Shown here: piece after piece, positions 27,161 through 36,100 of the stretch | Layout of the letters: each line of letters begins with the position of its first letter | Position numbering within the stretch: the stretch's first letter is position 1 | Assembly (NCBI GenBank): GCA_035715725.1 | Contig: DASTKT010000124.1 | Span: 1-41,819 of the forward strand | Length of the DNA: 41,819 nucleotides | Direction of reading: 5' to 3' | Source: JADGGV01 sp035715725 | GTDB lineage: Bacteria; Gemmatimonadota; Gemmatimonadetes; Longimicrobiales; RSA9 | The notes under the pieces: model-generated | Seen by the model: the letters and a program-made list of their open reading frames with translations, nothing else | Told to the model about the DNA's origin: nothing | Database searches by the model: none | Made by a program: the position numbers and the translations under genes

Positions 27161-27988
27161 TCACCGCGCCTGGCGGCCGGCCCACTCGTCCTCGAAGGCG
27201 GCGATATCCTGGTAGTAGCGGCGGGCGATGTCGGGCTGGGCCGGGTTGGTGAACAGCTCGGCGCGGGGGTGCTCGATGAGGTCGGCCATGCGCGAGGCGA
27301 CCTCCTCGGGGGTCTGCGTGCGGGGCGCGGTCGGGGTGGCAGGAGCTCCCGGCGGGCCGCCCGGGCGCTCTCCCGCGCCGGGAGCGGCGCCGATGACGTT
27401 CCGCGGGAAGTCCGTCGTCACGACCCCGGGCATGACGAGGGAGACGTGCACACCGGGGGCGCGCGTTCGCAGCTCCATGCGCAGGTTGGCCGTGAGCGCG
27501 TTCACGGCGGCCTTCGCGGCGTTGTACATGGAGCGCATCGGCACGAGGGGGACGCGGCCGAGGAAGGAGGAGACGTTGATGATGTGGCCGGTGCCGCGCT
27601 CGATGAAGTACGGCGCGATCGCCTGGATGCCGTAGAGGACGGAGCGGACGTTGACGGCCACGATCTGGTCGACGTCGTCGTCGGTGAGGTCGAGGACGGA
27701 GCGGGAGATGCCGCGGCCGGCATTGTTGACCCAGACGTCGATGCGGCCGAAGCGGTCGAGGGTGGCGTCGCGGAGGCGCTCGACGTCCTCGCGCTGGGTC
27801 ACGTCGGTCTGGACGTCGAGCGCCCCGGGCGCGCCGCGCTCCTCCGCCTCCCGCGCGACGCGGCGCAGCTCGTCGGGGCGTCGCGCGGCCAGGGCGAGGC
27901 GGAAGCCGCGCCCGCCGAGCTCGCGCGCGAGGGCCTCGCCGATGCCGCCGCTCGCGCCCGTGATCACAGCGACCCGCTCCTCCGCCAT
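27161..27988 (-). CDS. short-chain dehydrogenase/reductase (SDR)
   Basis: A 275-aa cytoplasmic NAD(P)-dependent oxidoreductase. VAVITGASGGIGEALARELG is the TGxxxGIG cofactor site, NNAG lies near residue 90, IINVSSFLG supplies the catalytic Ser, and SMYNAAKAAV is the YxxxK motif. A basic pair after strand 2 (AARRPDEL) suggests NADPH preference. A Pro/Ala/Gly-rich insert lies near 215-240, and the tail resembles SDRs annotated as DltE or YqjQ-like. ATG at 27988 with GGGGGGA upstream. It lies 111 bp after the ATPase gene on the same strand and may be co-transcribed; no functional link is evident. Confidence 0.92.
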   Translation of the reverse strand: MAEERVAVITGASGGIGEALARELGGRGFRLALAARRPDELRRVAREAEERGAPGALDVQTDVTQREDVERLRDATLDRFGRIDVWVNNAGRGISRSVLDLTDDDVDQIVAVNVRSVLYGIQAIAPYFIERGTGHIINVSSFLGRVPLVPMRSMYNAAKAAVNALTANLRMELRTRAPGVHVSLVMPGVVTTDFPRNVIGAAPGAGERPGGPPGAPATPTAPRTQTPEEVASRMADLIEHPRAELFTNPAQPDIARRYYQDIAAFEDEWAGRQAR

Positions 27989-28099
27989 GCGTCCCCCCGG
28001 CTGCCGTATCGTGGACGAGCGCCGCGCCGGCGCCTCGCCGTGCCGGCGGCGAGCGATGCGCCATCCGTGCCGCGGGCGGCGTGCGGCCGCCGCCGTCGC

Positions 28100-31000
28100 T
28101 CAGGACTCGACTTCCGTCCTCGCGGCCGGCAGCCGGTAGGTGGCGCCGCGCCGCTCGCCGGTCCGCAGCACGATCCCGGCGCCGGTCAGCTCCGCGATGA
28201 CGCGGGGCCACGCCGACGGCTCGACGCCGGTGCGGGCCAGGATCTCCGACTTGGGGAGCGGCGCGCCGGCCTCGCGCAGACAGTCGAGGATCAGCCGGCT
28301 GGCGCCGTCGGGCGGCGCATCGCCGTCCGCGACGGCGCCGGCGCCGCGGCCGGAGCGCGCGACGTCGCTCGAGGCGGCGGTCGGCCCCTCCACGCGCTCC
28401 AGCTCGTGCACGAACGCCGCCGGGCACTCGTCGAGCAGGACCTCGACGGTGGAGGGCTGGCAGGTGAAGAGGAGCACCTGCTGGTCCTCCGCCTTGCGCG
28501 CCAGCGCGCCGGCCATGGCGCGCGCCCGCACGGGGTCGAAGTTCACGAGCACGTCGTCGAGCACGATCGGGAGCGGCACGCTGCGCTCCGCGAACTCCGC
28601 CGCGAGCGCCAGGCGCAGCGCGAGGTAGAGCTGCTCCGCCGTCCCCCGGCTCAGCTCGGTGGTCCGGCGGCGCGCGTCGTGGCGGTCCACGACGACCAGC
28701 TCCCGCCCCTCGTTGTCCTGGTGCACGCGGCGGTAGCGGCCCGCCGTCACGCCCTCGAAGACGCGGGACGCGACCTCGAGCACCTTCGGCTGGCGGCTGC
28801 GCTCGTAGTCGCGCAGCGTCTCCTGCACGAGCGCGCGGGCGAGCGAGGCCGCGCCCCACGCCCGCGCCGCGCCGGCCAGCTCCGTGAGCAGGCTCTGGCG
28901 CTCCGCCTCCAGTCGGGGCACGTCCGCGGAGGCCTCGAGCGCCTGCCGCGCCCGCTCCGCGTCCTGGTGCCGGCGCACCGCGTCCTCGCGCCGGGCGGCC
29001 AGCTCCTCCAGCTCCGCCGCGGCCGCGGCCTGCGCCGCCTCCCACTCCGCCTTTCGCCCGGTCTCCAGCTCCGCGCGCAGCGTGTCGGCCTCGCGGCCCC
29101 CGCCCAAGCGCGTGCTCAGCTCGCCCTCGAGGCGGCGGGCCAGCGCCGACAGCTCCAGGCGACGTCGCCACGTCTCCAGCCGCTCGCGGAACTCCTCCTC
29201 GTCCCGGGCGCCGCCCGCCGCCAGCAGCGCCGTGCGTTCGTGCTCCGCGCGCTCGAGCCGCGCCTCGGACGCGGCCAGTGCCTCGGCGTCCGCGCGGATC
29301 TCGTCCTCCAGGTCCGCGAGCCGCGCCCGCGCCGCCGCGTCCGCCCGGCAGCGGTCCCGCAGCGCCGCGATGCGGGCCGGCAGGTCGGCGGCGGAGGGCA
29401 CCGGCTCCGCGGTCGGGCCGGCCTCGGTCGTCGGGGCCGGCTCGGCCGCCGCCGCGGGTCCGGACTCCGGTGCGGCGGCGGCTTCGGACGCCGCCAGGTC
29501 TCCGGACGCCGCCAAGTCTCCGGACGCCGCCAGGTCTCCGGACGCCGGCGCGGCCCCGGAGGCCGGCGTGTCGCCGCCCGTGCCGCGCTCGGCGGCCACA
29601 AGCGCGGCGCGCGCCCGCCCGCTCCAGGCCGCGATCTCCGTGTCCAGCCGGATCAGCCGGAGCGCCGTCTCGTCGCGCGCGCGCAGCGCGTCGCGGGCGC
29701 GGCGCACGGTGTCGAAGACGTCGAGCGCCGCCTCCGGCGAGAGCGCGGCCGGCAGGCCGGCCTCCTCCTTCCACGCCGCCCACTGCGCCTCGACCTCGTG
29801 CTGCACGCGCTCCGCGTCGATGCGGTGGCGGGTGACCTTGCCGATGTCCGCCTCGACGCGGGCCGAGTCCGCCTCCAGCTCCGCCAGCGTGCGGCGCGCC
29901 GCGTCCCATTCCCGCAGCGCCTCGCGCCGGCCGGCGACGGTGCGGTCGAGCTCCTCGACCTCATGCAGCGACGGCCGCGTGTCGCGGCCGAAGAGGGCGG
30001 CGTCCTCGCTCACCTGGTCGCCGAGGCGCGTGGCCTCGCGCTCCGCGCCGCGCAGCCGCTCCCGCTCGCGGGCCAGCGCCGCGCGCCGCTCACGCAGCTC
30101 GGCGGCGCGCGTCCGCGCCGCCTCCCGGTCCCGCCCGGCGCGCCGCCCGAGCTCGAGCGCGATCACGCCGAGCGCCAGCCCGGCCGCCACCTGCACGGCC
30201 GCGGCGAGCGTGCCCACCGTGTTCGCGCGCCAGGCGCCGATGGCCAGGAGCGCGAGGCCCACGACGCCGACCGCGATGGCGAGCCACGCCGGCACGTGGA
30301 ACGACCCCGTCGCCTCGAGCTGGCGGACCGCGCCCTCCCGCTCCTCGACCTGCGTCCGCAGCAGGTCCCGGTCGTGCTCGAGGGCGCGCAGGTCGGCCAC
30401 GGTGGCGCGGAGCCGCCGGACCGCCGCCTCCTCGAGGGCGAGGGTGGCCGCGTCGTAGGTGACGGGCGTGGGCGCGCGCTCGAGCGTGCGCTGCCACTCC
30501 GTCTCCATCTGCACCGCGGCCCTGCGCGCGAACGCCTCCTCCTGCACGGCCGTCGCGGTGTTCTGCCGCGCCGCGCCGAGCGCGGCCTGCCACTCGCGCA
30601 CCTCGTCGCGCCGCGGGATCGAGCGGTTGAAGCCGGAGACCCGCGCCTCGTTCCACTCCGGGCCGAGCGCGGCCACGGCCTCCTCGACCACGCGGCAGGC
30701 GGCCTGGTGCTCGGCCACCAGCGCCGGCCGCTGCTGCACCTGATCGCGGTGCAGCGACGTCGCTTCGTGCAGCGCCTCGGCCTCCGCCGCCACGCCCGCG
30801 ACCGCGTCGTCGAGCTCCGCCCGCAGCTCCTCCGCCCGGGAGCGCGCCGTCTCCAGCGCCGCGCGCCGCGCGACGGCGTCGTCCCGCGCCGCCTCGAGGC
30901 GCGCCGACACGTCCGTCAGCCGCACGAGCGCCTCCGGCGGGAACGCCTCGATCGCGGGGAGCTCCGCCAGCTCCCGGCGCGCCTCCGCGAGCGCCACGTG

Positions 31001-31744
31001 CGTCGGCCAGAGCGTGAGCAGCGTCTCGTGCCGCCGCCGCCGCGCGGCCGCGGCGAAGCTCGCGGCGTCCAGCTCGCGGATCGCATCCCGGCAGCGCGCG
31101 TCGTCGGCCACCCGCGCGGTGTACTCCGCCGCGGCGCGGCGCGCCTCCGCCAGCTCGCCCTCGACGCGCAGCAGCCGCTGCTCCAGCTCGTTGATGCGTG
31201 CGCCGGAGCGCGGCCGCAGCAGCTCTTCCTGCCGGCGCTCGAGCAGGTCCGAGAGGTGCCGCGCCGAGCGCCCGGCCCCGACCACGCCCGCCGAGAAGAT
31301 CCGGTCCCGCACGCCCTCCTCGTCGAGCACCTCGAACGTCTGCAGCTCCGTCAGGCTGATGGCGAAGACCGTGCGGAACAGCCGCGCGTCGGCGCCGCCC
31401 AGGATGCGGCGCAGCTCCTCCTCGGTGGCGGCCGTGCCGTCCGCGAGCCAGACGCGCGGCGGCGCCTTGCGGTGCAGCTCGCGCTCGATGGTGATGCGGC
31501 CATCCGCGGTCTCGAGGAAGATCCGCCCGCCGTGGCGGCCGCCGCGCAGCGGCGGGTAGCGCTGCTCCCGCGCGTTGCCGTCGAGCCCGAACAGCACCGC
31601 GCGCAGGAACGCGAGAAGCGTGCTCTTCCCGGCCTCGTTCGGGCCGTGGAAGACGACGAGGCCCGGCGGCAGGTCCGCCGCGTGCTCGTCCCGGAATGCG
31701 CCGAAGCCGTCGATGTGCCAACCGGAGATGTGCATGTCACTCAC
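28100..31744 (-). CDS. YhaN/SbcC-like AAA ATPase with C-terminal winged helix
   Basis: A 1214-aa Rad50/SbcC/YhaN-type ATPase, expected to work with the adjacent SbcD-like nuclease in DNA-end processing. Walker A is GPNEAGKST (residues 34-42). Long coiled coils occupy roughly 170-480 and 540-960. Between them lie two membrane helices (about 482-502 and 508-531) where SbcC has a CxxC zinc hook; no CxxC is seen. The ABC signature-like LSRGTAEQLYLALRLAL is near 1030 and Walker B, LPIVLDDVLVNFD, near 1055. After the ATPase head, residues 1151-1214 form a winged-helix-like domain (LILDCLREAGAPLPKSEILA, then GATYRLPA), absent from the paralogue. GTG at 31744 overlaps the nuclease stop by 8 bp; MSDMHISGWHIDGFG aligns with MSTIWISGWHIDGFG of the paralogue and supports this start over ATG 31735. 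Three 18-bp repeats lie inside. Confidence 0.9.
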   Translation of the reverse strand: MSDMHISGWHIDGFGAFRDEHAADLPPGLVVFHGPNEAGKSTLLAFLRAVLFGLDGNAREQRYPPLRGGRHGGRIFLETADGRITIERELHRKAPPRVWLADGTAATEEELRRILGGADARLFRTVFAISLTELQTFEVLDEEGVRDRIFSAGVVGAGRSARHLSDLLERRQEELLRPRSGARINELEQRLLRVEGELAEARRAAAEYTARVADDARCRDAIRELDAASFAAAARRRRHETLLTLWPTHVALAEARRELAELPAIEAFPPEALVRLTDVSARLEAARDDAVARRAALETARSRAEELRAELDDAVAGVAAEAEALHEATSLHRDQVQQRPALVAEHQAACRVVEEAVAALGPEWNEARVSGFNRSIPRRDEVREWQAALGAARQNTATAVQEEAFARRAAVQMETEWQRTLERAPTPVTYDAATLALEEAAVRRLRATVADLRALEHDRDLLRTQVEEREGAVRQLEATGSFHVPAWLAIAVGVVGLALLAIGAWRANTVGTLAAAVQVAAGLALGVIALELGRRAGRDREAARTRAAELRERRAALARERERLRGAEREATRLGDQVSEDAALFGRDTRPSLHEVEELDRTVAGRREALREWDAARRTLAELEADSARVEADIGKVTRHRIDAERVQHEVEAQWAAWKEEAGLPAALSPEAALDVFDTVRRARDALRARDETALRLIRLDTEIAAWSGRARAALVAAERGTGGDTPASGAAPASGDLAASGDLAASGDLAASEAAAAPESGPAAAAEPAPTTEAGPTAEPVPSAADLPARIAALRDRCRADAAARARLADLEDEIRADAEALAASEARLERAEHERTALLAAGGARDEEEFRERLETWRRRLELSALARRLEGELSTRLGGGREADTLRAELETGRKAEWEAAQAAAAAELEELAARREDAVRRHQDAERARQALEASADVPRLEAERQSLLTELAGAARAWGAASLARALVQETLRDYERSRQPKVLEVASRVFEGVTAGRYRRVHQDNEGRELVVVDRHDARRRTTELSRGTAEQLYLALRLALAAEFAERSVPLPIVLDDVLVNFDPVRARAMAGALARKAEDQQVLLFTCQPSTVEVLLDECPAAFVHELERVEGPTAASSDVARSGRGAGAVADGDAPPDGASRLILDCLREAGAPLPKSEILARTGVEPSAWPRVIAELTGAGIVLRTGERRGATYRLPAARTEVES
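29493..29546. repeat. three 18-bp in-frame tandem repeats in the ATPase gene
   Basis: Units at 29493-29510, 29511-29528 and 29529-29546 are near-identical (GCCAGGTCTCCGGACGCC, with one G-to-A change in unit 2). They encode repeated A-S-G-D-L-A hexapeptides in an Ala/Pro-rich linker within the second coiled-coil half. Confidence 0.8.
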
Positions 31745-33005
31745 CTTCGGCTTCCAGCAGCTCGAGGGCGAGGGCGGCGCCGGCGTCGAGCAGCTCCTGC
31801 TCGGTGGGCAGGTCGACCTCGCTCGTCCAGCGGCGGGTGTGCAGCGGCTTCAGCGCCGCCGCCATGAAGGCGCCGCGCCGCTCGGGATCGGAGAGGAGCG
31901 CGTCGGCGCGGGCCAGCACCTCGGCCGCGAAGTCGCCGCGCGCGCGGATCGCGTCGAGGTCGAGCATCGCCAGCGTCTCGTCCTCGATCGATTCCCACCA
32001 GACGAACGGCTCGCGGGCCGCCGCGTCGTCGCGTAGCTGGCGACGCAGCTCGGAGAGTGCCTCCGGGCGGCGCAGGTCCGCGTGCAGCGGCCCGCGCCCG
32101 GTGAGCGTGGCGCGCAGCAGGAGGCCGCGGCCGGGGTTCGCCGCGGCGGCCTCGTTCGCGGCGGCGCCCAGCGCCGCGTGCAGCGCCGGCAGGTCCTCGA
32201 GCTCGGCGATGTCGACGGGGAGCTCGAGGAAGCGCGCCCGATCCAGGGCGACGAATTCCACGCCCAGGATCCCGGTCTCGTCCGCCTCCACCAGCACCGC
32301 GCCCTTGGTGCCCTGCTCGCTCGGCTTCGGGCTCCGCCCCTGGAGGTTGCCGGGGTAGACGACCCACGGGTCCCGCTCGCTCAGGACCTGGTGCCGGTGG
32401 ATGTGGCCCAGCGCCCAGTAGTCCATCCCGGCGGCGCGCAGGTCCTCCAGCGTGCACGGGCTGTACGGCGCGTGCTCGCTCTGCGCGCCGACCGTGCAGT
32501 GCAGCAGCGCGATGCGCAGCCCGCCCCCCGTCCCCGCCGGTGCCCGGCCCGCGAAGCGCAGCGCCAGGTTCTCCGGCACCTCCCGCTGCGGGTAGCTCAG
32601 CCCGTACACCGTGGCGATCCGCCGGCCGTCCCGGTGCACCTCCTTCGACTCGAGCTCCGGGCCGAAGACGTGCACCCGCTCCGGCCAGCTCCGCACCGCC
32701 GACCAGCCGTCCAGCGGGTCGTGGTTGCCGTGCACGACCAGCGTCGGGATGCCGCGCTGCGACAGCCGCTCCAGCCCGCGCCGGAAGCGGAGCTGCGCCC
32801 GCACGCCCCGCTCCGCGCCGTCGTAGATGTCGCCGGCCAGGAGCAGGAACGCCACGTCCCGGGCGATGGCCAGCTCGACCAGCGCGTCGAACGCGTCGAG
32901 CGAGGCGTCGCGCAGCCGCTCGGCGACCTCGGGCGAGGTCTGGCCCAGGCCGGAGAACGGCGTGTCGAGGTGCAGGTCGGCGGCGTGCATGAAGCGGAAG
33001 TGCAT
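31737..33005 (-). CDS. YhaO/SbcD/Mre11-like DNA repair nuclease
   Basis: A 422-aa metallophosphoesterase-fold nuclease. All five motif blocks are visible: HAADLHLDTPF near residue 7, LLAGDIYDGA near 54, VVHGNHDPLDG near 91, LLHCTVGAQ near 165, and LGHIHRHQ near 197, with the manganese ligands D, H, D, N and H. A C-terminal part of about 190 residues, likely for binding the ATPase partner, follows. The ATG at 33005 has GAGG upstream and sits directly before the nuclease fold. The 3' end overlaps the start of the 1214-aa ATPase by 8 bp, a strong sign of translational coupling; a promoter-like sequence lies 100 bp upstream. Confidence 0.93.
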   Translation of the reverse strand: MHFRFMHAADLHLDTPFSGLGQTSPEVAERLRDASLDAFDALVELAIARDVAFLLLAGDIYDGAERGVRAQLRFRRGLERLSQRGIPTLVVHGNHDPLDGWSAVRSWPERVHVFGPELESKEVHRDGRRIATVYGLSYPQREVPENLALRFAGRAPAGTGGGLRIALLHCTVGAQSEHAPYSPCTLEDLRAAGMDYWALGHIHRHQVLSERDPWVVYPGNLQGRSPKPSEQGTKGAVLVEADETGILGVEFVALDRARFLELPVDIAELEDLPALHAALGAAANEAAAANPGRGLLLRATLTGRGPLHADLRRPEALSELRRQLRDDAAAREPFVWWESIEDETLAMLDLDAIRARGDFAAEVLARADALLSDPERRGAFMAAALKPLHTRRWTSEVDLPTEQELLDAGAALALELLEAEGE

Positions 33006-33104
33006 GGGGACCTCGGGCTGCGGTCGGGCGGTCGCGTTGTCGATGGAGGAGCCGAAGCGAACGGCGGGCGGGAGAGGCCGACCTCGGCGCCTGCCCGCGC
33101 GATA

Positions 33105-33132
33105 CATATAGAGGCGAGCCGGGCCGCGGCAA
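33105..33132 (-). promoter_or_regulatory. candidate sigma-70-type promoter of the nuclease-ATPase pair
   Basis: On the minus strand TTGCCG (33127-33132) is followed after 16 bp by TATATG (33105-33110), about 100 bp before the nuclease ATG. The TACATATA patch is strikingly AT-rich for this region. It would separate the pair transcriptionally from the upstream 1105-aa ATPase gene. Confidence 0.5.
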
Positions 33133-33157
33133 GGGGTGGCGCCGCGCCCGGCGCGGG

Positions 33158-36100
33158 TCAGCTGCCGGTCTGCGATCGAGGCCTCGGCGCGCGCGGCGCG
33201 TCGGCGCCGCCCGCGGCGCCGCGCCGCCGGCGCGAGGCCAGGTTCGCCGGCCCCTCCGTCCGCTCGAGGCGGCGGACGGCGGTGTCCGGCGCGGCATCCA
33301 GGATCAGGTCCACGGTGGCGGGCTGGCAGGTGAAGATGAGCACCTGCTGGTCCTCCGCCTTGCGCGCCAGCGCAGCGGCCATGGCCCGCGCGCGGACCGG
33401 GTCGAAGTTCACGAGCACGTCGTCCAGCACGATCGGGAGCGGCACGCCGCGCGCCGCGAACTCCGCGGCGAGCGCCAGGCGCAGCGACAGGTAGAGCTGC
33501 TCGGCCGTCCCCCGGCTCAGCGCCGAGCTGCGCACGCGCCCGTCGAAGCGGTCCACCGCCACCAGCTCGGTCCCCTCCGCCTCGTGCTGCACCGCCACGT
33601 AGCGGCCGCCGGTCACGCCCTCGAAGATGCGGGACGCCAGCGCGAGCACGCGGGGCTGGCGCGTCTGCTCGTACTCGTGCAGCGCCTCCCCCGCGAGCCC
33701 GCGCGCGGCCGCGGCCACGGCCCACTCCCGCGCCATCGCCGCGAGCTCCGTCAGCACGGCCTGGCGCTCCATCCCGAACGTGGCCAGCTCGGGCGAGGTC
33801 TCCAGCTCCAGCCGCTCCCGCTCCGCCTTCTCGTGCGCGCGGATCGCCGGGTCGCGCCGGGCCTCGAGCTGCGCCAACTCCTCGACGGCGGCCGCCCGGG
33901 CAGCCTCCCACTCGCCGCGCCGGCCCGTCGCCAGCTCCGCGCGCAACGCCTCTGCGTCCGCGCCCAGCCCGAGCCGCGCGCCCAGCTCCGTCTCGAGCCG
34001 GCGCACCGTGGCCGCCATCTCGTCGCGGCGCTCGACCACCCGCAGCTTCGCGCGGAACTCGTCCTCGCTCGCCGAGCCGCTGGCGCGCACGAGCGCCGCG
34101 CGCTCCGCTTCCACAGCCGCCTGCCGCGCCTGCGCCACGACCAGCGCCTCCGCCGCCGCGTCGACCTCGGCCTCCAGCCGGGCCAGCCGCTCGCGTGCCG
34201 CCAGGTCCGCCCGGTGCCGGGCGACGAGGGCCGCGATACGCTCCGGCAGCCGCTCCGCCGGGATCGCGTCCACGGATCGGTCCCCCGCCGCCACGCCCGC
34301 GGCGCCCGCGCGTGCCGCCGCCGCGGCGAGCACCCGCCGCGCGCGGGCCTCCCAGGTCCCGGCCTCGGCGTCCAGCCGCGCGAGCGCGACGGCCGCCTTG
34401 TCTCGCCCGCGGATCGCGACGCGCGCGCGCCGCACCGACCGGAACAGCTCGGCCACCCCCTCCGGCGGCAGCTCCGGCGGCAGCCCGGTCCGCGTCGCCC
34501 ACGCCGCCCACGCCGCCTCGGCTTCCGCGCACGCCCGGTCCAGGTCGTAGCGGCGGAACGAGAGGCGCGTCCACTCCTGCGCCAGCCGCGTCGCCTCCGC
34601 CTCCAGCGCGCCCGGGTCCTCCCGCTCGCGCTCCCACGCGTCCAGCGTCTCCAGCTCGGCCGCGAGCTGCCGCTCCCGCGCGTCCAGCATGGCCTGGTCC
34701 GGGACCTCGCCGAAGCCCGCGAACGACGCCTCCTGCCGGAGCCGCTCCCGCGCGTCCGCCGTCGCGCGCTCCTCCTTGGCGACGCGGTCCCGCTCCCACC
34801 CCAGCGTGTTGCGCCGCCAGTACAGGTCGCTCGTCCACTCCTGCCGCTTCGCCTCGTCGCGGGCCGACGTCCGCCAGAGGAACGCCGCGCCCACCGCCGC
34901 CCACACCGCCAGCACGGCCAGGAGCCCGGCGCCGAAGCCGTCTCCGGCGGCCAGCCGGACCAGCGCCAGCAGCGCCGCCACGGCGGCCCCGGCGCCCACG
35001 AGCACCGCGATCCACCCCGGCATCACGGTGGGCGCCGCCGCCTCCGCCCGCCGCAGCGCGACCTCCTGCGTCTCCAGGTGGGCACGCAGCGTCTCCACCG
35101 TCTCCGTCGCGGTGCGCAGCTCCACGATCTGCTCGCGCAGCCAGCGGACCCGCTCCTCGTCCCGGTCGACGCGCGCGGCGTCGACCGGCGGCGGCTCCTG
35201 CGCCCGCCGCCGCGCCGCGTTCAGCCGCGCCTGCGCCTCGTCGGCCGCCGCGCGCGCGGCGCGCTCCTCCGCCTGCAGCGCCGCCGCCCCCTCCCGCGCC
35301 GCCGCCAGCTTCCCCTCCCACGCCTGCACCTCCGCCCGGCGCGCCGCCGAGCGGTCGAAGCCCAGCACGCGCTCCGCCGTCCACCCCGCCCCGAGCCGCC
35401 GCAGCGCCTCCTCCGCCAGCCGCGCCCCCTGCGCCTGCTCCTCGGCCGCGGCCGCCCGCCGGGCCACCACCTCGTCGTGCGACGCGGCCGCGTCCTGCAC
35501 CGCCTCCGCCTCCACCGCCACCGACGCCGCCGCCTCGTCCAGCCCGGCCCGCGCATCCTCCGCCTGGAGCCGCGCTTGCGCCAGCGCGACGCGTCGCGCC
35601 TCCACCTCGTCCTTCGCCGAGCGCACCGCCGCCACCGACTCCGCGAAGCGTGCCGGCGCGTCCGCCGGGAAGCCGACCAGCTCCGGCAGCCCGTCCAGCT
35701 CCCGCCGCGCCTCCGCGAGCTCGCACTGCAGCGGCCAGAGCGCCAGCAGCCGCTCCATGGTGCGCTCCCGGTCCCGCGCAGCCGCCACGGCAGCGTCCAG
35801 CTCCGCCAGCTCCGCCCGGCAGCGCGCCTCCTCCGCCTCCAGCGCCGGATACTCCGCCGCCCGCCGCTGCGCCTCCGCCATCGCCGCGCCGATCCGCGCC
35901 AGCCGCCGCTCCAGCTCCTCCGCGCGCCCGCCGCCACGGGCGCCCAGCAGCGCCTCCTGGCGCCGCTCGAGCAGCTCCGAGAGGTACCGCGTCGAGCGCC
36001 CCGCCCCCACCACCGCCGCCGAGAAGAGCTGGTCCCGCACGCCCTCCGCATCCAGCCCCGCGAACGTCTGCAGCTCCGTCAACCCGATCGCGAACACCGA

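Noticed and set aside
27071..31867. A 1598-aa open frame on the plus strand across the ATPase and SDR genes
   Set aside because: It is antisense to two well-supported genes, has repetitive Arg/Ala/Leu/Val composition with no domain, and is the usual stop-free shadow frame in very GC-rich DNA.
31737..35726. A 1329-aa minus-strand frame joining the nuclease to upstream sequence
   Set aside because: The part upstream of the nuclease ATG at 33005 is an out-of-frame reading of the second ATPase, rich in Gly/Ala/Arg without domains, so it is not a nuclease fusion.
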